Assembly: GCA_963759115.1 (NCBI GenBank)
Contig: CAVWXT010000005.1
Location: forward strand, 1,798,001-1,862,000
Length of the DNA stretch: 64,000 nt
Origin: CAVWXT01 sp963759115
GTDB taxonomy: Bacteria; Planctomycetota; Planctomycetia; Pirellulales; Thermoguttaceae
Direction of reading: 5' to 3'
Positions 20,111-28,823 of the stretch are shown here, in pieces. How positions within the stretch are numbered: the stretch's first letter is position 1; each line of letters begins with the position of its first letter. A model generated the notes under the pieces. That model saw only the letters and a list, made by a program, of their open reading frames with translations. It was not told where the DNA came from and made no database searches. Made by a program: the position numbers and the translations under genes.

Positions 20111-20300
20111 ACAGGTGTTGAAAGTCAGTCGGCCGACTTGGGGCCGGCGATAGAATAAGGTTCTCTCCCATGCTGTGGATTCTGAACAGCACACGGCAAA
20201 CCCCTTCCGGCCCGAGCCGACCAGCAATGCCGGCCGCGCGGTCTTATTCCCGCGTCAACAGGACCGGGAGGGGCTCGCCGTTTCTTGGGAGGTTCTCACG

Positions 20301-21491
20301 ATGGGCGACGAAATCAGCGTAACCGTTGCCAGCTATGGCGACGGCCGAAACCTGATGATGACATACCGCAGCCCGACCACCGGCAAGAAGGTGGCCAAGA
20401 GTAGCGGCACCACCGACCGCGGCGAGGCAATCAAGGCCGCTGGAAAGTGGGAAGATGAATTGCGAACTGGCCGCTATCAGGCCCCGAGCCGGTTGACGTG
20501 GGCAGAGTTTCGACAGCGGTACGAAGCTGAGAAGCTGGCGAGCCTGTCGGCCGCAACGCAAGTATCTACCGCAAGCGCTCTAAACCACCTGGAGCGCGTC
20601 GTCAATCCCGACCGACTGGTCAAGCTGACATCGGCGACGATGAGCCGTTTTCAGAGCGAGTTGCGCAAGCAGGGCTTGCGAGATACTACCGTCGCCCATT
20701 ACTTGCGGCATATTCGGGCCGCGTTGTCGTGGGGCGTTTCGATGGGGATGCTGGCCAAGGTGCCTAACATGCACTCGCCCAAGAGGCCCAAGGGCCAAGC
20801 CCTGATGCGTGGTCGGCCGATTACGGCGGAAGAGTTTGACCGGCTGCTTGCCGCAGTCCCCAAGGTACGGCCGCATGATGCCCCGGCGTGGATTCGACTG
20901 TTGCGGGCCCTGTGGCTTTCTGGCCTGCGCCTGTCCGAAGCCCTGGTCTTGTCGTGGGATTCTGATGCACCGTTCGCGGTCGACCTCTCCGGGCGACGGC
21001 CGGCGTTGCGAATCTTCGCCGAAGCGCAGAAGGCCCGGCGGGATGAGGTTCTGCCCATGACGCCCGACTTCGCCCACTTCTTGGCAGAGACACCGGAAGC
21101 CGAGCGACACGACCGCGTGTTCACAGTGAGCCGAACATGCGATGGGCACCCTATGAGTGTCGGAAAGGTGGGAGAGATACTTTCCGCAATCGGCAAGAAG
21201 GCCGGCGTGGTGGTCAACAAGACCGATGGCAAGTTTGCCTCTGCCCACGACCTCCGAAGGGCTTTCGGCACGCGATGGGCCCGGCGGGTTATGCCGGCCG
21301 TCCTAAAGCGGCTGATGCGTCATTCCAGCATCGCCACGACGATGGGCTATTACGTGGATTTGGACGCGGCCGAAGTAGCCGACCAGCTATGGGCCGGATG
21401 GGGGGATTCGACCGGCAACAAGCCGGAAATTGACAACACTCTTGGCAACACTCGCCCGCAAGAGGCCCATGCCGATGGCAAGAGAAATTGA
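20301..21491 (+). CDS. Tyrosine site-specific integrase
   Basis: Phage-type tyrosine recombinase, about 396 residues. SAM-like core-binding region (TWAEFRQRYEAEKLASLSAAT...), then the catalytic domain with Arg in LWLSGLRLSEAL, the HxxR in SAHDLRRAFG, His in LMRHSSIATTMGYY and the nucleophilic Tyr there. I chose the ATG at 20301 because GGGAGG lies 9 bases upstream; the frame is open back to 20175. It should catalyse insertion and excision of the element, and it lies at its right end beside the candidate att repeat. Confidence 0.93.
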   Translation: MGDEISVTVASYGDGRNLMMTYRSPTTGKKVAKSSGTTDRGEAIKAAGKWEDELRTGRYQAPSRLTWAEFRQRYEAEKLASLSAATQVSTASALNHLERVVNPDRLVKLTSATMSRFQSELRKQGLRDTTVAHYLRHIRAALSWGVSMGMLAKVPNMHSPKRPKGQALMRGRPITAEEFDRLLAAVPKVRPHDAPAWIRLLRALWLSGLRLSEALVLSWDSDAPFAVDLSGRRPALRIFAEAQKARRDEVLPMTPDFAHFLAETPEAERHDRVFTVSRTCDGHPMSVGKVGEILSAIGKKAGVVVNKTDGKFASAHDLRRAFGTRWARRVMPAVLKRLMRHSSIATTMGYYVDLDAAEVADQLWAGWGDSTGNKPEIDNTLGNTRPQEAHADGKRN

Positions 21492-21558
21492 CGTAAAGCC
21501 TTATATGGCAAGGTGCTGCGTGTGTCTATTAGACCGCCGCGGGGATGGAACGGGGTTG

Positions 21559-21568
21559 GATTGTCAAT
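21559..21568. repeat. Candidate right attachment repeat of integrative element
   Basis: Second copy of GATTGTCAAT (first at 14333-14342), 68 bases after the integrase stop and touching the stop codon of the yjbQ fragment. Confidence 0.4.
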
Positions 21569-21879
21569 TATTCCCCGATCACCTTCACCAGCACCCGTTT
21601 GGGCCGGCGGCCGTCGAACTCGCCGTAGAAGACCTGCTCCCAGGGGCCGAAATCGAGCTTGCCCTTGGTCACGGCCACCACCACCTCCCGTCCCATGACC
21701 TGCCGTTTGTGATGGGCATCGCCGTTGTCCTCGCCGGTGCGGTTGTGGTGATACGTCTGCGGCGAAGGGTCGTAGGGGGCCAGCTTCTCCAGCCACCGCT
21801 TGTAGTCCTCGTGCAATCCGGGCTCATCGTCGTTGATGAATACGCTGGCGGTGATGTGCATCGCGTTTACCAAGCACAT
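21568..21879 (-). pseudogene. 3' fragment of yjbQ (partial duplicate)
   Basis: Encodes the last 100 or so residues of a YjbQ/UPF0047 protein (VNAMHITASVFINDDEPG...KVIGE). It lacks the first third present in the intact copy at 21937-22359. The two copies are near-identical in protein but differ at many third codon positions, so they have been separate for some time. Similarity stops abruptly at GCGTTTACCA (21863-21872). It lies directly after the integrase. Confidence 0.85.
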
Positions 21880-21936
21880 CTAGTAACAATATCCCATTCA
21901 CCCTTACCGGTACCACTGAAACGGGAGACGGCCATG

Positions 21937-22359
21937 CTACTCGCCGATGATCTTCACCAGCACCCGTTTGGGCCGGCGGCCGTCGAACTCGCCGTAGAAT
22001 ATCTGTTCCCAGGGGCCGAAGTCGAGCTTGCCCTTGGTCACGGCCACCACGACCTCCCGGCCCATGATCTGCCGCTTGTGATGGGCGTCGCCGTTGTCCT
22101 CGCCGGTGCGGTTGTGGTGGTAGGTTTGCGGCGAAGGGTCGTAGGGGGCCAGCTTCTCCAGCCAGCGCTTGTAGTCCTCGTGCAGCCCCGGCTCGTCGTC
22201 GTTGATGAACACGCTGGCGGTGATGTGCATGGCGTTTACCAGTGCCAAGCCTTCTCGAACACCGCTCTTGCTGACCGCCGTTTCGACCTGCGGCGTGATG
22301 TTGATGAAGTCCATCCGCTTCGGCACGTTCAATGTGAGATATTCCGTGTGCGATCGCAT
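21937..22359 (-). CDS. yjbQ: YjbQ/UPF0047 family protein
   Basis: Complete 140-residue YjbQ-family protein (SHTEYLTLNVPKRMDFINIT; NAMHITASVFINDDEPG; TYHHNRTGEDNGDAHHKRQ; KLDFGPWEQIFYGEFDGRR). E. coli YjbQ has weak thiamine phosphate synthase activity; the physiological role of the family is unclear. I chose the ATG at 22359, which gives the usual family length, over 22380. It is probably the chromosomal gene next to which the integrative element sits. Confidence 0.9.
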   Translation of the reverse strand: MRSHTEYLTLNVPKRMDFINITPQVETAVSKSGVREGLALVNAMHITASVFINDDEPGLHEDYKRWLEKLAPYDPSPQTYHHNRTGEDNGDAHHKRQIMGREVVVAVTKGKLDFGPWEQIFYGEFDGRRPKRVLVKIIGE

Positions 22360-22569
22360 GATAATAGACGGTTGGTTCACCCTCGTTATTCAAAGAACCA
22401 CCCGCCGGCCAGCACCAGCGGGTGGCGTGTCTCTTGACCGGCGGCCGGATCGGCCTACCGCGATCAACAGTTCGAACAACCAAACGAAGGTTCGGCACGA
22501 GGCCGTCCCACACCAGATTATACCCTCTTCGACGCGACGGACCAAGTCGAATAGGGTGTGAGGTTTCGC

Positions 22570-24105
22570 ATGAGAGAAACTCGATATAGCGGAAGTCGGG
22601 TGCGTTCCGTGGTAGCAGCCATAATCACCAACGACACAGTCCTAGCGAAACTCGCTGATAAGTGGCCGCCGGAGGGTCGATTCGGTTCTCCCGGTGAGAA
22701 CTGGATCGGTGGGCAGTGCGTGGACTATTTCAAACGTTTCGGCAAGGCACCGGGCCGCGCCATCGAAAACATGTTCGAGGAGTGGGACACGAAGCGAGGG
22801 ACTGGGAAGGAAGAAGATGCGCAATCGAAGATTATGGAGAAGATTCTTCGCTCGGCTTCTGCCGAATACGAGCGGACCGAGAAGATCGACGCCGACTTCG
22901 CACTCCAGATGGCCGAGCAGGTGTTCAACGAGGTGCGACTGCGTCAACTCGCTGACCAAGAGGAGATTGACCTCGACACCGGCGATGTAGCCAAGGCCCT
23001 GGAACGGCGGGCCGCATTCGTGCCGTTCAGTCTGAACGGCAGGACGGAATACCCGCTGCACGGCATGGAGGACCTGCTGACGGGGCCATACGCCCGTGAA
23101 GAATATCTGATCGACAAGACGCTGGTGGCGGGCCAGCCGTGCATCGTGGCGGGGCCGGAGAAATCCATGAAGACCTCGATCATGCTCGACCTAGCGGTGT
23201 CGCTGGCGTCGGGCGATAGTTTTCTAAACGAATTGGAGGTGTTGCGGCCCGCGAACGTGCTGTTGATGTCCGGCGAGTCGGGCTTGGCCACGCTCAAGAA
23301 GAATTTAAGAACCATCTATCGTTGCCGATGCGGCCGAGGCGGGCGGGATCGGGGGCTGGCATCCCTGCCCAAGCGGTTCACGCTCTCCGATGCTGTGCCG
23401 CAGATCGCCGACCACGGACACCTCAAGCGCATGCAGAAGTTGATGCAGCAAGAGGCGACCGAGGTGCTGATCGTCGACCCGGCCTCGATGGCGATGCCCG
23501 GCAAGGACGCTTCGAATCTGATCATCATGCAGGGTATGCTCCACGGCATGGCCGACGTCTGCCGCGAGTTGGGCGTGACGTTTATCCTCGTCCACCACAC
23601 GCACGCTCGGCAGGATCAATACAAGCCCCCGACCTTACAAGACATTGCCTTCGCCGGCTTCAAGGAGTTTGCACGGCAGTGGATTCTGGTCTGCCGTAGC
23701 GAGCCCTACGAGCCGCCGGAGGCCGACCAGCACCGTGTACACGCTCTGTGGCTCAACTGCGGCGGGTCAGCGGGTCATTCATCGTTGTGGGGCCTCAAGG
23801 TGGATGAGGGTACGTCACGCCGGCCGCGTTGGGAGGTGACGTTGACCGGTGCCACCGTGGCGAGGGTTGAGGGACAGAGTCGCGAACGCGCAAGGAACTT
23901 GGATCTCGATAAGCCGCTGGTGCTCGATGCGTTGCGGCAATTCCCCGAAGGTGAAACCAGCAGGGAATTGCAGAAACCGACCCACCTCAACTGGCCGCGA
24001 TTGAAGGCCGCAATCAATTCGCTGGTAGAGGAAGGCAAGGCTGAGGCGTGCGAGATCCGGCGGGGCAATAAGCAAATTTACCGAGGATTCAAGGTGATAA
24101 CATGA
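22570..24105 (+). CDS. RepA/DnaB-like AAA ATPase (replication helicase of mobile module)
   Basis: About 511 residues. The N-terminal part (NWIGGQCVDYFKRFGKAPGRAIENMFEEW) resembles the DnaB/primase-helicase N-domain. The AAA_25/RecA-like core has Walker A GPEKSMKTSIMLDLA, NVLLMSGESG, Walker B VLIVDPASMAM and the sensor-like FILVHHTHAR. The C-terminal LVLDALRQFPEGETSRELQ region looks like a winged helix. Such proteins unwind plasmid or phage origins. ATG 22570 chosen (GTG 22558 also possible). Strong inverted repeats follow immediately downstream. Confidence 0.82.
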   Translation: MRETRYSGSRVRSVVAAIITNDTVLAKLADKWPPEGRFGSPGENWIGGQCVDYFKRFGKAPGRAIENMFEEWDTKRGTGKEEDAQSKIMEKILRSASAEYERTEKIDADFALQMAEQVFNEVRLRQLADQEEIDLDTGDVAKALERRAAFVPFSLNGRTEYPLHGMEDLLTGPYAREEYLIDKTLVAGQPCIVAGPEKSMKTSIMLDLAVSLASGDSFLNELEVLRPANVLLMSGESGLATLKKNLRTIYRCRCGRGGRDRGLASLPKRFTLSDAVPQIADHGHLKRMQKLMQQEATEVLIVDPASMAMPGKDASNLIIMQGMLHGMADVCRELGVTFILVHHTHARQDQYKPPTLQDIAFAGFKEFARQWILVCRSEPYEPPEADQHRVHALWLNCGGSAGHSSLWGLKVDEGTSRRPRWEVTLTGATVARVEGQSRERARNLDLDKPLVLDALRQFPEGETSRELQKPTHLNWPRLKAAINSLVEEGKAEACEIRRGNKQIYRGFKVIT

Positions 24106-24130
24106 TGGTCAAATCCATGCCGGAAACCAG

Positions 24131-24173
24131 TGCTACTCACTGCTACAACCAGTGCTACAAGCAGTGAGTAGCA
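24131..24173. repeat. 14-bp-stem inverted repeat downstream of the replication ATPase
   Basis: TGCTACTCACTGCT (24131-24144) and AGCAGTGAGTAGCA (24160-24173) pair perfectly around a 15-base loop. The unit CAGTGCTAC also occurs twice as a direct repeat. Placement suggests an origin or iteron-type control region. Confidence 0.65.
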
Positions 24174-24197
24174 GTGCCCCCAACATCCACCACACAT

Positions 24198-24224
24198 ACA
24201 CCGCTACTCCCTTAGTAGCGGTGT
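24198..24224. repeat. 11-bp-stem hairpin
   Basis: ACACCGCTACT and AGTAGCGGTGT pair perfectly around CCCTT. It shares the CGCTACT/GTAGC theme of the preceding repeat and is followed by an alternating GT run, which is typically flexible DNA. There is no T-tract, so a terminator is less likely. Confidence 0.6.
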
Positions 24225-24366
24225 GTGTGTGTGGGTGAGTCGGCTTTTCTTGTGTGTAGCAGTAGCAGTGGCCAAATCCTGGCCAAAGCAAGCCCCAAGC
24301 CTCCGGTAAAGAAATAAAAAGCAATGAGCCAATCATGACCACACACAGTGCCCCAATTGCAGGTTT

Positions 24367-24609
24367 TTGCACCAGACCGATTTTGAACAGATCGCAAAAG
24401 CCATTGCCATCGAGGCTGGCGTAGAGACATACGAATTGCTGGGCTACGGGTTCGGGCTAGTGCCGCTGCGGAGGAAAGAACTCCATCTCGGCCGATACGC
24501 AGGAGAAGCCTACCCACTGCGGAAGCATATCTTGGTCCCACGGCCAAATTGTGAGTGGAACCTGCTTGTGTGGGCACATGAAATGCGCTCACGTGGGCCA
24601 GGGACATAA
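24367..24609 (+). CDS. Doubtful small ORF
   Basis: 80 residues from a TTG start: QTDFEQIAKAIAIEAGVETYELLGYG... The composition is protein-like (WNLLVWAHEM) but there is no RBS, no homology I recognise, and it overlaps another open frame. Possibly part of one frameshifted gene with the ORF starting at 24551. Confidence 0.3.
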   Translation: MHQTDFEQIAKAIAIEAGVETYELLGYGFGLVPLRRKELHLGRYAGEAYPLRKHILVPRPNCEWNLLVWAHEMRSRGPGT

Positions 24610-24958
24610 TGACGGGGATGGGAAGCCCCTGTACGTGAAGGAGTATGAGGCTAGTGTGTGGACCCTGGCGCAACTAAAGCGACTGGGCATCTGTGTCTCC
24701 GACTGCTGTTTACGGTCAGACAAAGACAATGTTGCCGACTGGTGTGTTGGTCCAATCAGGCAGGACATCTGGGTCTGGCTACAAACGCCGCCATGCAGTA
24801 GGCGGGCGAAACGGATAGGAGAACGAAGCAGAAAGCAAAAGTGCTCGGTCCCGCCGGTCCCCTACCCGGCCCCAGCGCCCCGGAATCAACATCAGCGCGG
24901 TCTGTGGCGCCCACGGCCGCATCCGTTGCGTCCGGCGGGGGTCGTTGGCCAGGAATAG
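24551..24958 (+). CDS. Doubtful ORF with CxCGH..H zinc-like N-terminus
   Basis: Starts at a GTG: SGTCLCGHMKCAHVGQGHNDGDGKPLYV resembles a small Cys/His zinc motif; the last 40 residues are low-complexity Pro/Arg and likely non-coding. Function unknown. Confidence 0.3.
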   Translation: MSGTCLCGHMKCAHVGQGHNDGDGKPLYVKEYEASVWTLAQLKRLGICVSDCCLRSDKDNVADWCVGPIRQDIWVWLQTPPCSRRAKRIGERSRKQKCSVPPVPYPAPAPRNQHQRGLWRPRPHPLRPAGVVGQE

Positions 24959-25195
24959 TCGGTAGGCATATCACAATAAGAGATGGGCAGAGAAAAGTGC
25001 ATGATGTTCATGGCCGGAACAGCCATTCTTCTAAACTCCCCACCCCCCGAGGTCCTTGCGTCGTCAGCGATGGAGTCAGTGTGGTGGTTTTTGGTGGAGG
25101 TCTAAGCGATTTGGCCCTGCAAGAGAGATTGAGAAACCGAAAATGACCGCCAGCGAGGACCACTACATCGGGGGATTAGCGGTATAAAGGAATAT
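24610..25195. other. Mostly non-coding stretch
   Basis: Apart from the doubtful overlapping ORF, I see nothing here: GC-rich, Pro/Arg-type reading frames and no repeats of note. Confidence 0.4.
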
Positions 25196-25402
25196 ATGGA
25201 ACTGGCGACGAAAAAACGGCGACGTTCCGTGCAATCGACCGTGAACAAGCTCTATCTGCCACCGGGTGCCCGGTACTTCGGCTGCCGGCATTGCCACGGG
25301 CTGGTCTACCGGCGGGAGCCCGACCCGTTGGAACATGCGGACCATGAGATCCAAGTGATACAAATGCGACTGAACCGGCTGAACAAGAAGCACGGCTGGT
25401 AG
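25196..25402 (+). CDS. Small zinc-binding protein
   Basis: 68 residues behind AAAGGAATAT. LYLPPGARYFGCRHCHGLVYRRE is a one-knuckle Cys/His motif (CRHCH) seen in small proteins of planctomycete and phage origin; the tail is helical and basic. It could be a whole small protein or the remnant of a larger one. No function assigned. Confidence 0.6.
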   Translation: MELATKKRRRSVQSTVNKLYLPPGARYFGCRHCHGLVYRREPDPLEHADHEIQVIQMRLNRLNKKHGW

Positions 25403-25667
25403 GCAATACCTCAACTCGCCAGATCAATCCAGCCAATGGCTAAAGTGGGCGCACGAATTGCCGGCTACCGGTCAGGACCGCGACGTTCGCGAGGACGCCG
25501 ACTTTACGAGAGAAGGGCCATGTCGCGGCCAGTTGTTGTGCTCGGAGAAAGGGCAGTCTCGAACGGGAACAGGGCGAGGCTGGAGCCTACCTCGCCGTGC
25601 TTGTGGGACAAGCGAACTAGTCCGTATACTAACGAAACTCGTTGCATGAGGGGTCGGAGATGAACAA

Positions 25668-26288
25668 ATGCTGATTTACCTCGACGCGAACATCGTCCAG
25701 TATTGCGCGGACTACGGCGATTTCATCTTCCACTGCAAGGGCGCCGTGCAACCGCCAAATCGCGACCTCAAGAAGGAACTGCGCGCATTAGGCGAGATCA
25801 TTGGACAGGCTGTTCGTGCTGAAGTGCAGGATCTCGACCACCGGTGGGACGTTGCAGTGCCATGCCATCTTCTCGCAGAGCTCTCTCGTGGCAACCCATC
25901 ACAAGAGCAGCTCGACACCTACCGTTGGTTGCGCGAGGCGTGGCAGGACCTTGGAATTGAGCAACATGGGTGTCCAGATGTGGAGGCGGTCAATAGAGCC
26001 GACGAGACACTTCGGCGGCTGAACCTCCGAGACCCACCGGACCGGCGTCACTTGGCGGAAGCTGTCGCGATAGGCGCGTCATGGTTCATCACACTGGACA
26101 AGGACATCATAAGAAAAACGCGAAAGGAGCTGGGCAAGCCAGGGATCATCGAAGGCGTCGTCGTCGGTCGCCCATCGGAACTCCGTGCGAGGATGACCTT
26201 CGACCCAGTTTTTGGCCTTCTACTGTTGGCGACGCACCAGACCAAGGCATCCGCGGCACGGCTACGCGGCCCAAGACGCTCATCGTAA
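25668..26288 (+). CDS. PIN-domain protein
   Basis: 206 residues behind GGAGATGAACAA. It begins MLIYLDANIVQYCADYG (first PIN aspartate), has an acidic central helix region and HLAEAVAIGASWFITLDKDI (last acidic site). PIN domains are Mg-dependent RNases, most often VapC-type toxins. No antitoxin-like gene precedes it, and it is longer than typical VapC, so a solitary PIN RNase of the mobile module is equally likely. Confidence 0.78.
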   Translation: MLIYLDANIVQYCADYGDFIFHCKGAVQPPNRDLKKELRALGEIIGQAVRAEVQDLDHRWDVAVPCHLLAELSRGNPSQEQLDTYRWLREAWQDLGIEQHGCPDVEAVNRADETLRRLNLRDPPDRRHLAEAVAIGASWFITLDKDIIRKTRKELGKPGIIEGVVVGRPSELRARMTFDPVFGLLLLATHQTKASAARLRGPRRSS

Positions 26289-26573
26289 GGCGTGTGATGA
26301 GACTCGTGTCGTGACTTGCTTCGGCCAATGCCATCCCCTGCCCCATCGCTACGCAAACAAGATAGATTCAAGAAAACCAGTACCGACTTTCAAGCTGAAA
26401 TGCGGCGGATGATTGCCAGACGCAGCCAAGGGCGAGATGAGGACAACCCGACCAATCTTCCGGACGACGCCGGCAAGAGCCCCCCTCTTGCGACGCCCTG
26501 CGGAGGCGGCTATGCTTGCAAAGGTGGAAACCGATTTAATGGATAAGTTGGCTGCCACGAAAGGAGCGCCACA

Positions 26574-26945
26574 ATGAGCGGAGTTCTGTGTTCCCTTCTG
26601 GGGCTTGGCTTCCTTCTGAGCCTCTGCCAGGGATACCGTGGTTTCATGTTTCAGTGGCTTCGTACAGACGCACCCTTCGAGGATTGGTCGAAACCCCGAA
26701 AAGTTTTCCTTCTTGCGCTACCGGATGGCTTCACCTACTTCGTAACCTCCGCGTCTGGTTTTGGATCCTTAATGCTCTGCTGGGAGCTCTCGGTCCGGAT
26801 CTCGGACCCAGCCAAGATTGAAGTCGGTACTGCCACACTTCTCGGTTTCCTGGCAGTGTATGGAATTTTGGGAGTGACAGGGAAAATGCCGGACCTAATT
26901 GATAGGGGAAAACTGTCTCCTCCATCACTTGGCGGCCACTCATAG
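26574..26945 (+). CDS. Small integral membrane protein
   Basis: 123 residues behind AAAGGAGCG. Hydrophobic segments: SGVLCSLLGLGFLLSLCQGY, FTYFVTSASGFGSLMLCW and ATLLGFLAVYGILGVTG, so about three membrane passes. No family recognised. It stands between the PIN gene and the convergent nuclease gene. Confidence 0.6.
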   Translation: MSGVLCSLLGLGFLLSLCQGYRGFMFQWLRTDAPFEDWSKPRKVFLLALPDGFTYFVTSASGFGSLMLCWELSVRISDPAKIEVGTATLLGFLAVYGILGVTGKMPDLIDRGKLSPPSLGGHS

Positions 26946-26977
26946 GCGCACATGAATTCGCAACCTGGCTGCCCTCA

Positions 26978-28129
26978 CTAAACCTCCGAATTACTAAGCT
27001 TGTTGTAGATGTCCGTGCCGAGTTTAGTCAGTTTCTCCCGTATCTCAGGCCAGTGATCGCGGTCCTTTATCCCCTTGTCGAAAACAGAGAAGCGAACGAG
27101 GGCACACTTGTCAGAATCGTGGAGTTCATGTGGATACTCGGTTGTCGGGAAAAGCTCCAAGGCTTTATCTCTGCGTTTCGCCTTGTCTTCCTTGTAGAAC
27201 CCGAGCTCGACGCGGCACGCGTGGTTGTGGACCACGAGGACGAGGCCGATGCCCCGAATCTGTTTGTTAATCCACGACCCGCCGGCTGGCTTCCCTGCGA
27301 ACAGTCCATTCGGTTCAGTTCGGATCGGGTCCCAGAAGTCACGGTATTCCACCTCGGGTTCGCCGGTATGCTGTTGATCTTCATCCTGAGTGTCGATGGC
27401 ATGGTCCAATGCCGCAGTCAACCTCTGCTGTTGCGCCCATTCGTGGATAGCACTGGCCAGGATCGGCTTCCATTCCTGTATCACCTTTGCGTTCAAGTTG
27501 CGGTTCTCGAAAAGCATTTCCTTGTTCTGAATAGCGAATTTGACAAACTCGTCCGAAGGCTCCAAGAGCCGGGTCAATTCCGCCACTAGGACGCTTTGGC
27601 GACGCTTCCCTTTTGCGAAAGCCTCGATGTGTTCGGGGTTGAACTTCTCCCGCTGAAGGACGGTCAGGAAGTCGTAAGGAATCGCGTCCTTGAGAACATC
27701 CCACTCAAGGAATGGCTCGTTGTCCATCAAGTTTTCTGCAACCAAATCGGTGAAGAAACGCCACAGCACCCCGGTTGTTAGGATACCCAGCTTCACGCCC
27801 TGCCCTTCGGTGTAATAAATGCGAAGCTGTTCATCGTGAGCACGAATCTTCTGTCCAACCGCTTTTGCTTCGACCAAGAATGCCAGCGAGTCATTGACGA
27901 AAAACGCCCAATCCACAGCCTTGCGAGCCTTATTATTCTTGCCGAAATTAGCCTTGTATTCCGGTGTGCATTGAGCGGGATTGGCCACGTCGTAGCCGAG
28001 AGTTGTGAACAAGGGCACAATCAATCTCGCCTTTGTGGCAGCTTCGTTATCCCGACACGATTCGTACCGCTGCTTAACGTCTTGGACATACTTTTCGACT
28101 TGCTCTTTCAAATTACCGGCCAGCGACAT
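26978..28129 (-). CDS. PD-(D/E)XK nuclease, HsdR-N-like (restriction-type)
   Basis: 383 residues. The N-terminal domain matches the type I/type IV restriction nuclease pattern: RLIVPLFTTLGYDV then KARKAVDWAFFVNDSLAFLVEAKA, i.e. Asp73, Glu87 and Lys89 of a PD-(D/E)XK site. The central part (ILTTGVLWRFFTDL) is typical of HsdR_N proteins. The C-terminal part (VELGFYKEDKAKRRDKALELF) looks like a DUF4268-type recognition region. No helicase or methylase is attached, so it probably acts alone, for example on foreign or modified DNA. Confidence 0.78.
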   Translation of the reverse strand: MSLAGNLKEQVEKYVQDVKQRYESCRDNEAATKARLIVPLFTTLGYDVANPAQCTPEYKANFGKNNKARKAVDWAFFVNDSLAFLVEAKAVGQKIRAHDEQLRIYYTEGQGVKLGILTTGVLWRFFTDLVAENLMDNEPFLEWDVLKDAIPYDFLTVLQREKFNPEHIEAFAKGKRRQSVLVAELTRLLEPSDEFVKFAIQNKEMLFENRNLNAKVIQEWKPILASAIHEWAQQQRLTAALDHAIDTQDEDQQHTGEPEVEYRDFWDPIRTEPNGLFAGKPAGGSWINKQIRGIGLVLVVHNHACRVELGFYKEDKAKRRDKALELFPTTEYPHELHDSDKCALVRFSVFDKGIKDRDHWPEIREKLTKLGTDIYNKLSNSEV

Positions 28130-28693
28130 GTTTTGGTCCTCCCAAGCTGATACATCGGAACAAAAAAAGAGGAGCCACCGTCCGTGCCTCTGGGGAGCCC
28201 TGCCACGGGCTGAGCAGAAAACAGCGTCCGGCGGCTCCCTTGCGGGAGCCAGCCCAGACGCCGATCTGCTCGTGGAAGGTGTGGCAGTTTCCCCCAGACG
28301 GCGAAATGGTACGGCTATTTGGTTGTCGTGTTGGTGAGGTCGGCACCTCCGGTTTTTTGGGTCGTGAGCGGGGTCGGAAATGATCCCGCAATGGTTAGTT
28401 TAGCTACCGCGCCTTCGCCCCACAACCGGAGCGCCATGCCCCCACGCGGAAACAACCCCCAACATGGTGAACGCCCCGTTTGCGCCCAGCCCCCGGCAAT
28501 CCCGGCCAGCAACCCCGCCCCAAACCCCGCACACGGGCCCACACGGCCCCAACGTGGGCGTCCGGCGGGGTCGTTTGGCCCAGAATACCCCAGATACCCT
28601 CCGGCGAAAACGCCCGCCCAGGCTGGCCTATAGGGCGGCTACGAGGGATGTTAGACTGGGGCGTTTACGGGGCCATAATCCATAACACAACCG
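28130..28693. other. GC-rich stretch with no gene seen
   Basis: I find no supported coding sequence on either strand; frames are Pro/Arg-rich and lack ribosome binding sites. Confidence 0.45.
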
Positions 28694-28721
28694 TTGACGA
28701 CCGTTGTCGGTTAGGTATAAT
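28694..28721 (+). promoter_or_regulatory. Strong sigma70-type promoter upstream of the serine recombinase
   Basis: TTGACG (28694-28699), 16-base spacer, perfect TATAAT (28716-28721). It lies about 100 bases before the recombinase ATG. The start of the spacer contains the small palindrome CGACCGTTGTCG. Confidence 0.55.
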
Positions 28722-28823
28722 GGGGGCATGAACGCAATTACTTATCCAGGAACAGGTTACATTTGTTAGAGGCGTGCCATCATCGGCCGTTCGTACACAT
28801 CGTATCCCCAATAGGTGCTTCTC

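Noticed and set aside
21430..22437. 335-codon plus-strand ORF over the yjbQ region
   Set aside because: Antisense to two clearly recognisable yjbQ sequences; its internal repetition only mirrors the duplication.
24131..24224. CRISPR-like repeats
   Set aside because: Repeats are inverted and irregular, without equal spacers and without cas genes.
28315..28633. ORFs on both strands in the GC-rich gap
   Set aside because: Pro/Gly/Arg-rich products without start signals or domains.
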